In this document: positions 35,594 to 47,130 of the stretch, in pieces
Layout: every line of letters starts with the position of its first letter
Numbering within the stretch: position 1 is the first letter of the stretch
From: Beta vulgaris subsp. vulgaris
Lineage: Eukaryota > Streptophyta > Magnoliopsida > Caryophyllales > Amaranthaceae
NCBI RefSeq assembly: GCF_026745355.1
Contig: NC_079206.1
Coordinates: 37,448,402-37,512,401, forward strand
Direction of reading: 5' to 3'
DNA: 64,000 bases
Position numbers and translations under genes: made by a program
The notes under the pieces: model-generated
The model's database searches: none
What the model saw: only the letters and a program-made list of their open reading frames with translations
What the model was told of the DNA's origin: nothing

Positions 35594-36661
35594 CGGTTTT
35601 TTCACCAAATACACCGGAAAAATTTAAAAATTCACCATATACCCTCAATGTTCTAAAAATTCACCACATACCCTTCAGTTTCCGAAAACATTCGACAGAT
35701 GTCCTTTTCCTAGCTTCCGTTAACTCACCGTTAGCGTTATTTATAATTTTGCCATCATTAAGCCTAAATCCTAATTTAACACTCACCCTTACGCTAATCC
35801 AAACCCTAATCTTAATTCTAATCCTAAACCTTACCCTAACCCTAACCCTAACCCTAATACCACCCCTAACCCTAATACCACCCCTAACCCTAACTCCTTG
35901 GCAGCCCTCACCCCCTCTCCTCCACCCCACCCCACCCACCCCACCCAACCCTCACCCCTCTTCCCTGCCAGCCCAGCCGCATCACACCACCACTAAGTTA
36001 GCCCCCGCCCCCACGCCGCATCACACCAGCACCCCCACGTCGCATCACACCACCACGATTTCCCTAACACCCCCACGCCGCATCACACCACCATTGTCCC
36101 TTCTTCTCTCTCCTCCTTTACTCTCCTCTCTATTCGATCTCCACGATTTCTCCATCACCCTCGATTGTTTTTCCCGGGTCTGCAATTTCATGCGTTTGGT
36201 CTGCATTTTTTCGGCATCAAAGGGGAGGGGTGGTGGGGCTTTTGAATTTTTGGGCTACGAGAGAGCGAGAGCGTGGGGCTCTCAAATTTCCGGGCTACAG
36301 GGGTTGCGGGGCTGCAGGAGGGAGCAGAAGTGGTAGGGGCTGCGGTAGAGGGGAGAGGTAGGGGAGGGGGAGGGGTGGGGGGTTGGGCCTAGGGGTGGAG
36401 GGGTGGTGGGTTAGGGTCTGGGTAAGGGTCTGGGTAAGGGTAAGGGTTTAGGTTTAAGATTAGGGTTAGGGTAAGGGTAAGCGTTAGATTAGGGTTAAGG
36501 TTAGATTAGAATTAGGGTTAAGGGTGAATAATGAACAAATTCGTAAATAAAGCCAACGGTGAGTTAACAGCAGTTAGGTAAAGGGTATATGGTCTATTTC
36601 TGAAACATTGAGGATATATGGTGAATTTTTTAATTTGTCAGGGGTATTTGGTGAAAAAATC
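35594..36661. mobile_element. MULE-like foldback element with telomere-like arms (1068 bp)
   Basis: A 10-bp direct repeat AAATAAAATA flanks the element (35584-35593 and 36662-36671). The arms of roughly 200-250 bp are degenerate inverted repeats: TTTTTTCACCAAATAC, ATTCACCATATA, CCTCAATGTT and GTTAACTCACCGTT appear in order on the left and as complements on the right. Long arms and 9-10 bp duplications fit Mutator-like elements. Inner arms contain CCCTAA-type repeats. The centre is C-rich (35890-36110) with open frames of low complexity that I do not consider genes. Confidence 0.8.
35830..35895. repeat. Telomere-like CCCTAA repeats (left arm)
   Basis: A run of CCCTAA with interspersed ACC insertions. 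The complementary degenerate TTAGGG-like repeats are in the right arm at about 36410-36525 (GGGTAAGGGT, TTAGGGTTAGGG). They are part of the inverted arms and so belong to the transposon; this is not a chromosome end. Confidence 0.8.
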
Positions 36662-36730
36662 AAATAAAATAATTAATAACTATTGAAGAAAAAAAATTTG
36701 GCCTCAACACCCTAAAATATGTTGTGGGTG

Positions 36731-38503
36731 CACCCAACACCCCCAGCTAAGACTGCTAGTAGCCAAAACACCGCCAACTATGAATTTGGGTGCAACGCGT
36801 ACCATAAATGACGTTGGAGCCCCAACAATTTCTCGCCACCGATTGAGAATCTTATTATTTTATAATTTATGCCCAATTTTCTCACCTTTTCTCAAATTTT
36901 CTTATTTTCACCCTGTTTTTTTCGCACCCAACACATGATCTCTTCTTCTTCCCCAACATAACCCTTCCTCCCTTTCTTCACTACCCATTCACCTCAACCA
37001 CCATCACCACCACCTCTATATCACTTTTCCAGCCAACATCTTATCTCTCTTTCCCTTCCTTCCCCCTTCTCCTACCACACCCCCACTCCCCTCTCCCTTC
37101 ATCATCGTCATCCTCTCTCTCCTTACTCTCTCCCTCTTTTTCTACCACTTACTCCTCCTTGTCATCCACTGTTGGCCAACCACCACCCCAACAACCTCTT
37201 CGCATTAATCATTCTTCCCACTAAATACTCTGTCAATTTTTATCTCCTTATCAAGAATCCTAAATTTTCTGTGCAATATTCCCCTTTTCTACAATTTCTT
37301 CATTCCTAAATTTTTTGTTTCTCATTATACTGCAAAAGTATTTCGCCGGTTAATATTGAACTTCAACGACCTCACTTTCATCACTAATTTCATTCGAGGA
37401 AGCTTGAAGATGGAAAAGGGTATTCAGATAATCCGAAGTATAAAAGTAGTGGCTGATAAATTTGCAAAGTAAGGTATTTAGAGATTGAAAGATTTTATAG
37501 CATGGCTGTAATTTTGATCTCATATCTCTAGATCCATTAGGCAGTTGCTGCTGTACTTTTAGAATCATTCTAAATTGACTTCAAATTTAGGTTGGCTTAA
37601 TTTAGGCCTACCTTACGATGGTTGGTGTTGAAACCGGAAGTTGTATGAGCCTTCCTAAATGGTTTGTAAATGTTTAGAAGCTTGATGCTAATGAATGAAA
37701 TAGAATCCTGACTTATAAAAAAAATGAATTCTGGAGAAAATGTCGACTGATTTGCTGTTGACTCCTTAAATGGGTGGTGGAAGAGGAAACGAAGCTGGGT
37801 AGTTAAGGAGATGGAGAAGATCGGTGGTAGAGGTGGGGTGGATGAGAAGTAAAGGAAGGGAGAAAATAAAGAGTGGTGATCGAAGAGAAGAGGAGGTCAC
37901 GTGATTAGTGGAGAAAAAAAAAGGTGAAAAAATCAAAATTTGAGTAAAAGGGGGGAAATGGGTAAAAATTAATAAAAAAATAAGATTCCCCCACTGCCGC
38001 GAGAAATCGGCACGTATCGAAAATCAAAAAAGAATATATCTGATACAGGTAATAATCCATATCGGATTTCCAAAGTTATTAATAGAAAATAGACTACAAG
38101 GGGTCGATACTATACAGGATCAAAATACGGTTTTTTTTTTCATTTAAGAAAAATAGTTATAAATGGAAAACGAGGAGATATAGATTTTGTCGATTCAAAA
38201 ATTAGAATGCTTTAATCAAGATTCATACTTTATGACTTGTCTGATTTTATCAATTATTGTATTAGAATATTAGAATCATTTTTCTAGGTTAAGATGAAAG
38301 ATCTCATCGAAAAATTACAGTAGCTTGCCAAACAAAGGTTATAAATATATATTTGTATATAATTACAGGTGGAATGGAAAAAAATGGAAATAAGATTCCT
38401 GGCAATTACTCTGGGGCTCCGGCGTCATTTATGGTACGTGTTGCAGCCAGGCCCATAGTTGGCAGTGTTTGCTACTAGTGTTAGTTCGGCGGTGTTGGGT
38501 GTG
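36731..38503. mobile_element. Large nested inverted-repeat element
   Basis: The outer arms 36731-36857 and 38389-38502 are imperfect reverse complements, both carrying AACTATG, CGTACCATAAATGACG and GGAGCCCCA. A second, inner pair is 36827-36915 with 37925-38020 (TTTCTCGCxxC, GAATCTTATT, TTTCTCACC-type words). The left interior is C/T-rich and the right interior G/A-rich, so the whole can fold. There is no coding capacity. It is likely a non-autonomous MULE/foldback element with a rearranged right end. Sequence between 38020 and 38389 is AT-rich with no gene. Confidence 0.6.
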
Positions 38504-38544
38504 TTACATAGCGTTTGCTAGGTATATATATTGTTATCCCTCGA

Positions 38545-39745
38545 TAGGTTCTTCGATAGAGACTTGTGCAACGATGTCTTGACCAGATAATCCCGAACCT
38601 GCAAAAAGGGACCCACCCAGAAGGTTTGGGTGGTGGCTCCCCCTGTGAAGCTTAAGTCAGGTATCAGGAGTAATAAGGGAATGTTTAGAGAGAGAAAGTA
38701 GAGAGAGTTTTCAAAGAGTAATAGTACACACTATGCAGAAAAAGGTACCTTTCTCCTGATTTCAAGGAATATTTATAGTGTTTGGTGTGTTATTGTTATA
38801 CCTTGAGGTTGCCCTAATTTAAGGGCACCTGATTGGCTGAGTAATTAGGGCATGACACGTGGCATACAATGATTGGTAGGTACATATCATCCAATCATAT
38901 GCAGATGTTTTTGGATTTTGGGCTCGAGTGCATACTAGGCTAAAGAGATGGGCTGGTACTTTCCTTGAATGGGAATTTGTACTTCAGCCACCTCTTTTTT
39001 GCCTTGTTCTTTGGGGGGAGCCGTTGATTTTCGGGCTACAATATTTGTCCCTAAAAGGGGTTTTTACTGTTTGGCGCCAAGATGGTTTAAAACCCTTTTA
39101 CTTCAAGAACACTACCCTTGTTCCAAAAGTAACAAAAGGCGCCACTTTGTCGGTTCAACCAGTCACTTGCTAATAGCCTCTTGATTCCAACAGTCATTTT
39201 TACCCGGTAGCCGGGTTTTCCATCCCTTTATAAATATGAACTTTTGTCCTTTCTTAGACCATTTCACACCTTGAGGGAATTTTCTTAGAGAGAGACTTTG
39301 CCTTTTTTCCAAATTTCTAGAGAGAGGGCGCGCTCGTCCAGCTTCCTTTAAAACTTTCACCGATCGTCCGAGTAGTTTGTTGGGTATCCCCCTTCTTCTT
39401 TTTTGTTCTCAATTCTTTATTTTTTCTTTTAGAAAATCAATAAAAATGAATTCCTCTTCTTCGTCAAATAATCCCAGCCACCTAAGAGTTGGTCTTGACA
39501 CTATAACGGATAACCTTCCTTCATAGGCACATTCTATAGTTGGGCCTATACTAGTCGGTCATGCATTTTATTTTTATGGATATGGACAACAAAATCAGAC
39601 AACCCATTCTTTACCTATGCAGGGTAATCTGGCGCCCATCAAGCAAACTGCTCGTCTTAGACGCGGAACAAATCTCCCGGCCTCCAGCTCTGAGATGGAG
39701 GAATCAATTGAACGAATCCACGACATTGGTCACACTATTTCAGAC
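38545..39745 (+). other. Retroelement-like LTR/leader and short gag-like stretch, truncated
   Basis: The sequence contains GGGACCCACCCAGAAGG, a TATA-like TTTATAAATATG near 39231, a leader with AGAGAGAGAC, and from 39447 a frame starting ATGAATTCCTCTTCTTCG, broken by a stop near 39525 and ending abruptly where the gypsy RNase H sequence begins (about 39746). I read this as the 5' part of another retroelement joined by deletion to the pol of the next one. Family not identified. Confidence 0.35.
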
Positions 39746-39746
39746 C

Positions 39747-40345
39747 AAAACCATTTATCCTTCATTCTGATCATGAAGCTTTGAAGTACATCCATGGCCA
39801 ACAAAAGCTCAATCATATACATGCTAAGTGGGTGAAGTTTCTCCAATCATTCACATTTTCTTCAAAGTACAAAGAAGGTAAGGCAAATGGGGTGGCAGAT
39901 GCATTATCTAGACGTTCCTACTTATTGACAATTGTGGATGCACAAGTGTTACGGTTTGAACACTTCAAAGGAGCTATACAAAGAAGATGTTGATTTCAGG
40001 GAGAAGATGGCTCATCTATAGGGTCTATATGTGGTTCATGAAGGTTTACTCTTTAAGGGAAACAAGTTGTGTGTGCCTAAGTGTGGCGTGAGAGGTCTCC
40101 TAGTAAGGGAGGTCCATAGTGGAGGTGTGGCTGGTCATTTTGGAGTCAAAAAGACTCTTGATACACTGCAAGAGAATTTCTATTGGCCACACATGATAAA
40201 AGATGTTCACTTGGTGGTTACACATTGTGCTACTTGTCAAAAGGCAAAGAGTACCTTTCATAAGGATCTCTATACACCTTTATCCGTTCCTCATCAACCA
40301 TGGGATAATGTGAGCATGGATTTCATAGTAGGGTTGCCTCGAATT
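39747..40345 (+). pseudogene. Outer Ty3/gypsy pol, left part: RNase H end, integrase zinc domain and core start
   Basis: The translation shows the end of RNase H ([25 protein letters not shown]), then the integrase H2C2 zinc finger (GHFGVKKTLDTLQENFYWP, CATCQKAK) and the beginning of the catalytic core (PWDNVSMDFIVGLPR, with the first catalytic Asp). There are frame breaks near 39990 and a stop near 40019. The reading frame is interrupted at 40345 by insertion of another LTR element and resumes at 53963. The 5' part of this element (gag, protease, RT) is missing. Confidence 0.9.
40341..40345. repeat. Target-site duplication, left copy (inner gypsy)
   Basis: GAATT here corresponds to GAACT at 53963-53967 on the other side of the inner element. 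Four of five bases agree. The right copy keeps the integrase frame of the interrupted element, so the left copy carries the later change (C to T). Confidence 0.8.
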
Positions 40346-40938
40346 TGTAGGCATAAAATTTTTATTATATGCCACATCACACATTAAAGTCAAATGTTGA
40401 CTTTTGTTAATAAATGATCATCTAAATTAATTAATTTGGGCTCACCATTAAACGTGGCCTATTTTTAATTAAATCATTTATTATTGAGTTTTGGACTCAT
40501 TAAATGAAAGTTGGACTATCATGTCTGTGAGGCCCAAGAGGCAGGTCAAGTGGAAACCCTAGGGTTCTCCTAACTCTATAAATAGAGAGCTCCTCTTCAT
40601 TTGTCAGGGGGAACAAAAAAAAAGGAGAAGACTAAAAGAGAGAGAGAGAGAAAGCTGCTCCAGAGTTCAGAAACTCTCCCACTCCACGCATTCAAATCAA
40701 ATCAAATCATCTGATTTAGAAGAAGAACAACAAGCATCAAAGCCGTTCTATTCTAAAAAACCATACTTGAAAGAGATCAAGCCGGAGGCCCTCATTCAAG
40801 AAAAATCAAATCATTCGTGGAGATTGAATCAGTGGATGTTTATATTAGAGATTGTATTCATAATTTTATATTAATAAAATTATCATTTGTTCACATATTT
40901 TGATTCCATTTTGCAGACATCTAAAATTTGTGTTTACA
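40346..40938 (+). repeat. 5' LTR of the inner gypsy element (593 bp)
   Basis: Aligned with the 3' LTR it shows four substitutions, one A-run length difference and one 2-bp (GA) difference. It contains a promoter-like CTCTATAAATAGAGAG at about 40574-40589 followed by a leader with a purine run. The terminal dinucleotides are TG and CA. Confidence 0.95.
40574..40589 (+). promoter_or_regulatory. TATA box of the inner element LTR
   Basis: TATAAATA is flanked by palindromic CTC..GAG. A transcription start about 30 bp downstream would fall at the GTCAGGGGGAAC region, giving the R/U5 leader. The identical box is in the 3' LTR near 53600. Confidence 0.7.
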
Positions 40939-40960
40939 AATTTTTGGCACGCTCGGTGGG
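40939..40960 (+). promoter_or_regulatory. Primer binding site region of the inner element
   Basis: Right after the LTR comes AATTT and then TTGGCACGCTCGGTGGGAC, in the position and form of a plant gypsy primer site (TTGGC... with a C/G-rich core). The matching tRNA was not determined. Confidence 0.6.
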
Positions 40961-41080
40961 ACATCTCTACCACTCATCTCTTTCTCCAAACAAAGTTCAA
41001 ATCTTTTCCAAGCAATGGCACCAAAGAAGAACATCTCTCATCCTGATGTGGAGAATACTGATCAATTCCAGTGAAAATCC

Positions 41081-43126
41081 ATGACTCTGGGTGATTTTAT
41101 TGATGATGTAACCCTTGATTTCCATACTAGGGGTACGAAGAAGGCTGCTATCAGAAGTGCTGCTTCTAACTTGCGCGCGGCATCTATACCTACCAAATTG
41201 CGCACTAAACCAAGTCTTTCATCCACTTCGGAATCATCCATGGCGCCATTTTTCCTTGGAGCGCGTGAAGTTGCTGTATTCAATGCAAACCCTTTCACAC
41301 ATGAGAAGTCAGATTCAGATGATGCTCTACTCGAAGGGTTCTCCTCGAATCCCCTGTTTGAACCAAGGAACGTGCCCGACGATGATGATGATTGTAACAG
41401 TGGTTTCTCCTCCTCATCACATCCGTCAATTCTGCATCTGTTCAAAGCAATGCAAGAGCCCGACGTTGCTACTGTCATGGTACATGAAGCCAAAACAATT
41501 GAAGAACAATTGGTCGAGATGAAGAATCTCATACAAAGGATGATGAAGGATGGAGAAGAAAAAGACGCCCAGATTGCTGCCTTGCAGAAGAAGCTTGGAA
41601 AACGCCCTAGTGAAAGTGATTCGGATGCCGACAGCGATCAAAGCCGCGGATCCAAACATAGCTCGAAGGGTGAAAAGCCGGATGGTGATGCAGTAAATGT
41701 TCAAAAAATCCAGGATATGATAGCCAGTGCGCTCAAAATGCAATTGGTTGGAGATTCTCATGGCAATTATCGTTACATAAAGCCATATACCAAGCGGATT
41801 GACAAGATGAAAATGCCAAGTAGCTATCAACCTCCAAAATTTCAACAATTTGATGGCAAGGGAAACACTAAGCAGCATATAGCACATTTTGTGGAGACTT
41901 GCAACAATGCTGGGACCACAGGAGATTTGCTTGTTAAGCAATTTGTTCGTTCCCTTAAGGGAATCGCCTTCGATTGGTACACAGATCTTTCACCAGAATC
42001 CATCAGCAGTTGGGACCAGATGGAGGAAGAGTTCATGAACAGATTTTACAGTACGCATCGCATAGTAAGCATGACAGAGTTAACCAAGACGCAACGATGG
42101 AAGGACGAGCCTGTTGTTGATTACATTAATCGATGGCGTGCTCTGAGTCTAGAGTGCAAGGATCGCCTGTCAGAAACTTTTGCTGTGGAGATGTGCATTC
42201 AAGGTATGAAATGGGATCTTTTGTACATTTTGCAGGGTATCAAACCAAAATCTTTCCAGGAATTGGCAACAAGGGCCCATGATATGGAGCTTACTATCGC
42301 CAACCGTGAAGGAAGTTCTTCAGAGTACAAGAAGGAGAAGAAGGACTTCAAGAAGAATGACAAGCCTTTCAAGAGTTCTGCAAAGGAGTCTTTTGCAGTC
42401 ACCACTACGTCTGCTCCGGTGAATATATCTGCAAAACCAAAAGATGAACAAAAGAAAGGGTCATTTGTTAAGAATGGTAAGAGAGATAGACTCACGTTGA
42501 AAGAATTGTAGGCTAAGAAGTATCCCTTCCCAGATTCTGACTTACCAGGAATGTTGGAGGATCTGCTCGAGAAGAGAATTATAGAATTGCCCGATTCCAA
42601 GCGACCGGAGGAGGCGGGGAGAACATCTGATCCGAACTATTGTCATTACCACCGTTTGGTAAGTCATCCTATCGAGAAGTGCATCACACTGAAGGAGAAG
42701 ATCATGCAACTTGCCAATGACGGGAAGATTGTTCTAGATCTTGATGATACGGTGGAATCAAATCAAGCTTCAGTTATTTTGGAAGCCTTCCCATACAACG
42801 ACCAAATGAAGCAAATAAGACTCATTCAGTTCGGAAGCCTGGAGCCAGTCATGGTGGAAGTGGTGGATTTGGCGTGCACATTGCATCACGAGTATTCGGA
42901 TTTGGCTCCCATGCCTCATGAAGAAGAAGGCTGGACTTTAGTCACAAGAAGGAAGCAGAAAAAGAAGGTGACGCCAAAGGCACTACCTCTTCGACAAAGA
43001 AAACGACATCAAAAGAAGAAACATCCCAAACGCTCTAAGGTGAAGAAGGAGACAAAACCAACTAGGAAATATAATGTCTTACCTATTATCTTCTTGAACA
43101 GGAGGCACGAATGCCCATCACCTTAG
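41081..43126 (+). pseudogene. gag of the inner gypsy element, with in-frame stop
   Basis: One frame is open from ATG 41081 to 43126 except for TAG at 42509-42511. The capsid-type retrotransposon gag domain lies at about 41870-42290 ([43 protein letters not shown]). Upstream is a charged, acidic region ([20 protein letters not shown]). After the stop comes a C/H pattern (YCHYHRLVSHPIEKC) and a basic lysine-rich tail. Another ATG at 41014 opens a short frame that probably is the true N-terminus, separated by an indel. Confidence 0.88.
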
Positions 43127-43172
43127 ACGAATTCTTTCCTGAAGAATACTTCGAAGAAGTTTCAGTCAATAT

Positions 43173-43740
43173 GTGACCTGTGACGTGGAGGAAGAAGGAA
43201 AGGAGCAAGGTGGACAAAGCCATCTTCCCAAAGAAAATCTCAATCATGGTAATGATCCTGTAAGAGACGCCAAAATTCTTGCATTGTTGGAAACAGTTCA
43301 TTCACGTATGGGATGGCGACAAGCTCTTTCCCTCCCAGAAGAAATGCGATTTGCTCTTGCACGCGCCATAGAAAATCCTACTCATTATACATCTAAGGAA
43401 AATATTGAGCAAGGAATTTATGACAACCATCCTGATCCGTGTGCAGCATGCAGCGCAGCCTTGGCATTCACAGATGCTGATCTTATGTTGGGGTCAAAAC
43501 CCCATAACAGACCACTCTTTGTTTGTGGGTATATTCGAAAGCAAAGGATCAACCGCATTCTTATTGATGGAGGGTCCGCAGTCAATATCATGCCTAAGGC
43601 TACTATGGAGAAATTGAAGATCACTAGGGAGGATTTGTCGAAAGCCGCTTGATGATACAAGGATTCAATTTAGGAGGTCAACGAGCCATGGGGATGATCA
43701 GAGTTGATTTGTCTATAGGGGAGATGATGGCAACCACGTC
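43173..43740 (+). pseudogene. Protease region of the inner gypsy element, frameshifted
   Basis: Contains the aspartic-protease core ILIDGGSAVNIMPK (about 43555-43600), with the DGGSA form seen in plant gypsy proteases, preceded by a C-rich PCAACSAALAFTDADLMLG block. The frame breaks at about 43640 and again near 43735; the rest of the protease (RVDLSIGEM, then TSYNLLLGRPWMH) continues in other frames. It was part of one gag-pol polyprotein. Confidence 0.85.
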
Positions 43741-43746
43741 TTCCAT

Positions 43747-45200
43747 GTGATTGACTCGAAGACATCTTATAACTTGTTGTTAGGGCGGCCCTGGATGCAT
43801 GAAAATGGCGTTGTGGCATCAACCTTGCATCAATGCCTCAAATACTATAGAAATGGCGAAAGAAAGGTAAGTGCAGATGTGAACCCATTCTCTGAAGCTG
43901 AGTCACATTTTGCCGATGCGAAGTTCTATATTGAGCAGCAGGAGCCTCAAGAGGTCATGCCAGTAGAGATTGCATCTACAGGAAAGAGTGTTGTTGTCAA
44001 GCAAGAGCCAATCAAGACGGAGTTTCATTCGAAGAAGCTTGCAGTAGCAGAGATCATAGAGATTGATGAAAGCAAGGATGAGAAGGTCTCTTTGAAAGAA
44101 GATGTAGCCAAATCTACCTCAACGGCGCCAGTGCTGCGCTATATTCCAATGTCGAGGCGTAAGAAAGGTCAATCTCCTTTTGCACAATGTGGGGGCAACG
44201 AAGCAAAAACGAAACCTGTACCAGCGCAGGGTGAAAGAAAACAAGTTATTTCTGAAAGAATGACTTTACCAGTGCAAAGGATAAGCGACTCAAAAATAAG
44301 CAGCGTGCCACTTCCGGGTTCGAGAAATCATCAGAAACGCCAAGCGCGAGAAAAGAAGGTTTTGATCCGGTGCGTATAAGCTTATGGAGAACTCTGGATA
44401 CGATTTCTCTAATCCAGAGCCTATGGGGAAGGTCACAGAAGCTAAAGCTTATGGCCTCAGCAAGACTCAGCAAAATCTCCAAAAGCAAGGAGAGCGTGTT
44501 TTTGTGAAGAAGGTTGGCCTGGGATTCACGGAATCTAAGCCGGTTAGAATAACAGCACGACGAAGACCAATACAAGCAACACAATACATTGCAGTTGAAG
44601 AATTGGAGGAAAGTGAAGGAGAAAAGAATTTGCCAGTCAGGATGGAATCTGTCTTTGACAGGATTAAACCTGCTTCGATTCAACCACAATGTTCGGTGTT
44701 TGACAGGCTTGAAGGACGAGAAAAGTCTCCATCGTCAAGTCCGGTCTTTCAACGGTTAGCTGGAAGGCGCAAGGATGAACACCATATTCATCTAAAAGAA
44801 GCGTTTCAACGACTGGGAAAAGACACGCAGTGCAAGAAATCTGTCTTCAGTCGAATTGGAAAAAGCAAAGTTAATTCCAAAACAATGGCGACGGAAGGAT
44901 GTAGTAAAGGTGGAAGGTGAATTCAAATTGGAGAAGGAGGTCAGAAGTACCATACCATCTCGAATGAAGCGTTTCTCAACTTTAGAGGTAAAAATGGGCA
45001 AGTCTCTTACTGTGCGAGGCCACACCATAGTTCTCACAAATCAAAAGCCCTCTATTGTCCAAAATGAAGGGTCAGATGAAGAAACGGCCGCCTCCTGCAA
45101 TCATGTCATGGTTTGTGAAGCTGAAGGCCAAGATGAGGAAGTGGAAACAGCTGAGGCCCCGAAAACACTCGAAGATGGAGGTCAGTCCACAGTCGATGAT
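43747..45200 (+). pseudogene. Protease-to-RT linker of the inner element, with VFxRL repeats
   Basis: Starts with the protease end (LLLGRPWMHENGVVASTLHQ) and runs through a charged linker in three frames (43747-44379, 44384-44920, 44856 onward). Between 44640 and 44880 a short motif recurs five times: VFDRIKP, VFDRLEG, VFQRLAG, AFQRLGK, VFSRIGK. The function of these repeats is unknown to me. Frame changes are near 44380 and 44890. Confidence 0.7.
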
Positions 45201-46498
45201 CTAAAAGAGTTGAGTCTTGGCACTCCAGATGAGCCACGACCAATTTTTGTCAGTGCATTGCTCACCCACGAAGAAGAAAAGGCGTATCTTGAGCTACTCA
45301 TGGAGTATAAAGATGTCTTTGCATGGAGCTATAGAGAGATGCCTGGGTTAGATCCAAGAGTGGTAGTACATCGTTTAGCCATAAAGAAAGGGGTTTCATC
45401 AAAGAAGCAGCCTCAAAGACGCTTTCGACCTGAGTTAATACCTGAAATTGAAAATGAAGTTAATAAGCTCATCGATGCAGGTTTCATTCGTGAAGTCAAA
45501 TATCCTACATGGATCGCAAATATTGTCCCTGTGAGGAAGAAAAATGGTCAGTTGCGTGTATGCGTAGATTTCAGGGACCTGAATGATGCGTGTCCCAAGG
45601 ATGATTTCCCGTTGCCAGTCACTGAAATAATGATTGATGCTACGACGGCCATGAAGCCTTGTCTTTCATGGATTGCACTGCAGGATATAATCAGATCCTG
45701 ATGGCTCCAGAAGATCAAGAAGCAACAGCTTTTCGCACACCAAAAGGCATATTCTGCTATAAGGTGATGCCCTTTGGCTTAAAAAATGCAGGAGCCACCT
45801 ATCAACGTGCAATGCAAAAGATCTTTGAAGACATGATGCACAAGACGGTTGAGTGCTATGTCGACAATCTTGTTGTCAAATCAAAGAAGCGAGGCGATCA
45901 TTTACTTCACTTGCGTAACGTGTTTGAGAAATTGCGTAGGTATCAGTTAAAGATGAATCCTATGAAGTGCGCATTTGGGGTCACCTCTGGTAAGTTCTTG
46001 GGATTCGTTGTGAGACATAGGGGAATTGAGATTGACCAATCCAAGATCATAGCAATCCAAGACATGCCACCTCCACGAAATCTTTGAGAATTACGCGGAC
46101 TCCAAGGAAGGCTAGCCTACATCCGACGCTTCATCTCAAACTTAGCTGCGCAATGCCATCCGTTTAGTCATCTTATGAAGAAAGGTGCTCCATTCAAATG
46201 GGACGAGTCATGTCACAGGGCCTTCAAAAGCATCAAAAAGTACTTATCTACACCTCCGGTCTTGGGGGCACCAGTTCCAGGAAGGCCTCTCATTCTCTAC
46301 ATCGCAGCTCAAGAAAGATCATTGGGGGCATTATGTGCACAAGAAAACGATGAAGGTAAAGAAAAAGCTCTATACTACCTTAGTCGAACATTGGTGGGCG
46401 CAGAACTGAATTATTCTCCCATTGAGAAGATGTGTTTAGCGTTGATTTTTGCCATTCAAAAATTGAAGCATTACATGCAAGCACACACCGTCGGGTGA
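45200..46498 (+). pseudogene. Reverse transcriptase and first RNase H of the inner element, frameshifted, YVDD changed
   Basis: The RT begins near EEKAYLELLMEYKDVFAWSY and has RPELIPEIENEVNKLIDAGF, VRKKNGQLRVCVDFRDLN, then after a frame change near 45665 GYNQILMAPEDQEATAFRTP and FGLKNAGATYQRAMQKIF. The catalytic box reads YVDN (45857-45868); the second Asp is Asn, a G-to-A change that should abolish activity. A TGA lies near 46086. The RNase H follows (PLILYIAAQERSLGALCAQE, ALYYLSRTLVGAELNYSPIE) up to a frame break near 46495. Confidence 0.9.
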
Positions 46499-47130
46499 TC
46501 TCCAAAGCGGATCCCATCAAGTATATCTTGTCAAGGCCAGTATTGTCCGGACGAATCGCGAAGTGGGCAATTCTCATAAGCCAACATGACATTGTATACG
46601 TCTCTCAGAAGGCGATTAAAGGGCAAGCTTTGGCGGATTTCTTGGCGGATCATCCAACCCCGTCAGATTGGGAACTCTCAGACGATTTACCTGGAGAGGA
46701 AGTCTTCTATATCGACATCTTGCCACCATGGGAAATGTACTTTGATGGCGCTGCGCGACAAGATGGTGCTGGGGCCGGAGTGATTCTTATTTCTCCTGAA
46801 AAACATATCCTCACGTACTCTTTTGTTCTTACCGAGCTTTGTTCCAATAATGTCGCTGAGTACCAGGCGCTTATTTTTGAATTCAAATGGCCAAAGAGAT
46901 GGAGATCCAGGCCTGGATGTTTATGGAGATTCCAAATTGGTGATACATCAGCTGCTTAATGATTATGATGTCAAGAAAGAGGATTTGATACCCATCACAG
47001 ACATGCTTCACAATTGTTGGGGACATTTCACAGCGTCAAATTACAGCACGTTCCAAGGAGTGCCAATAAGATGGCAGACGCACTTGCTAACCTTGCAGCC
47101 ACATTGGCACTGGGGCAGAAGAAAGCATGT
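46498..47130 (+). pseudogene. Second (archaeal-type) RNase H of the inner element
   Basis: After the connection domain (YILSRPVLSGRIAKWAILIS, ALADFLADHP) a second RNase H fold begins at MYFDGAARQDGAGAGVIL, with SFVLTELCSNNVAEYQALI carrying the catalytic Glu; after a frame break near 46880 DVYGDSKLVIHQLLNDYDVK continues it. A duplicated RNase H of this type marks the Tat lineage of plant Ty3/gypsy elements. The frame breaks again near 47000. Confidence 0.82.

Noticed and set aside
35661..36336. Long open frames on both strands (up to 195 codons) in the C-rich foldback element
   Set aside because: The peptides are Leu-Thr or Arg-Val repeats from CCCTAA sequence and Pro-rich runs; composition, not coding, explains them.
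35830..36525. Chromosome end or subtelomere
   Set aside because: Telomere-like repeats are short, degenerate, inverted around a C-rich centre and bounded by a 10-bp duplication, so they belong to a transposon.
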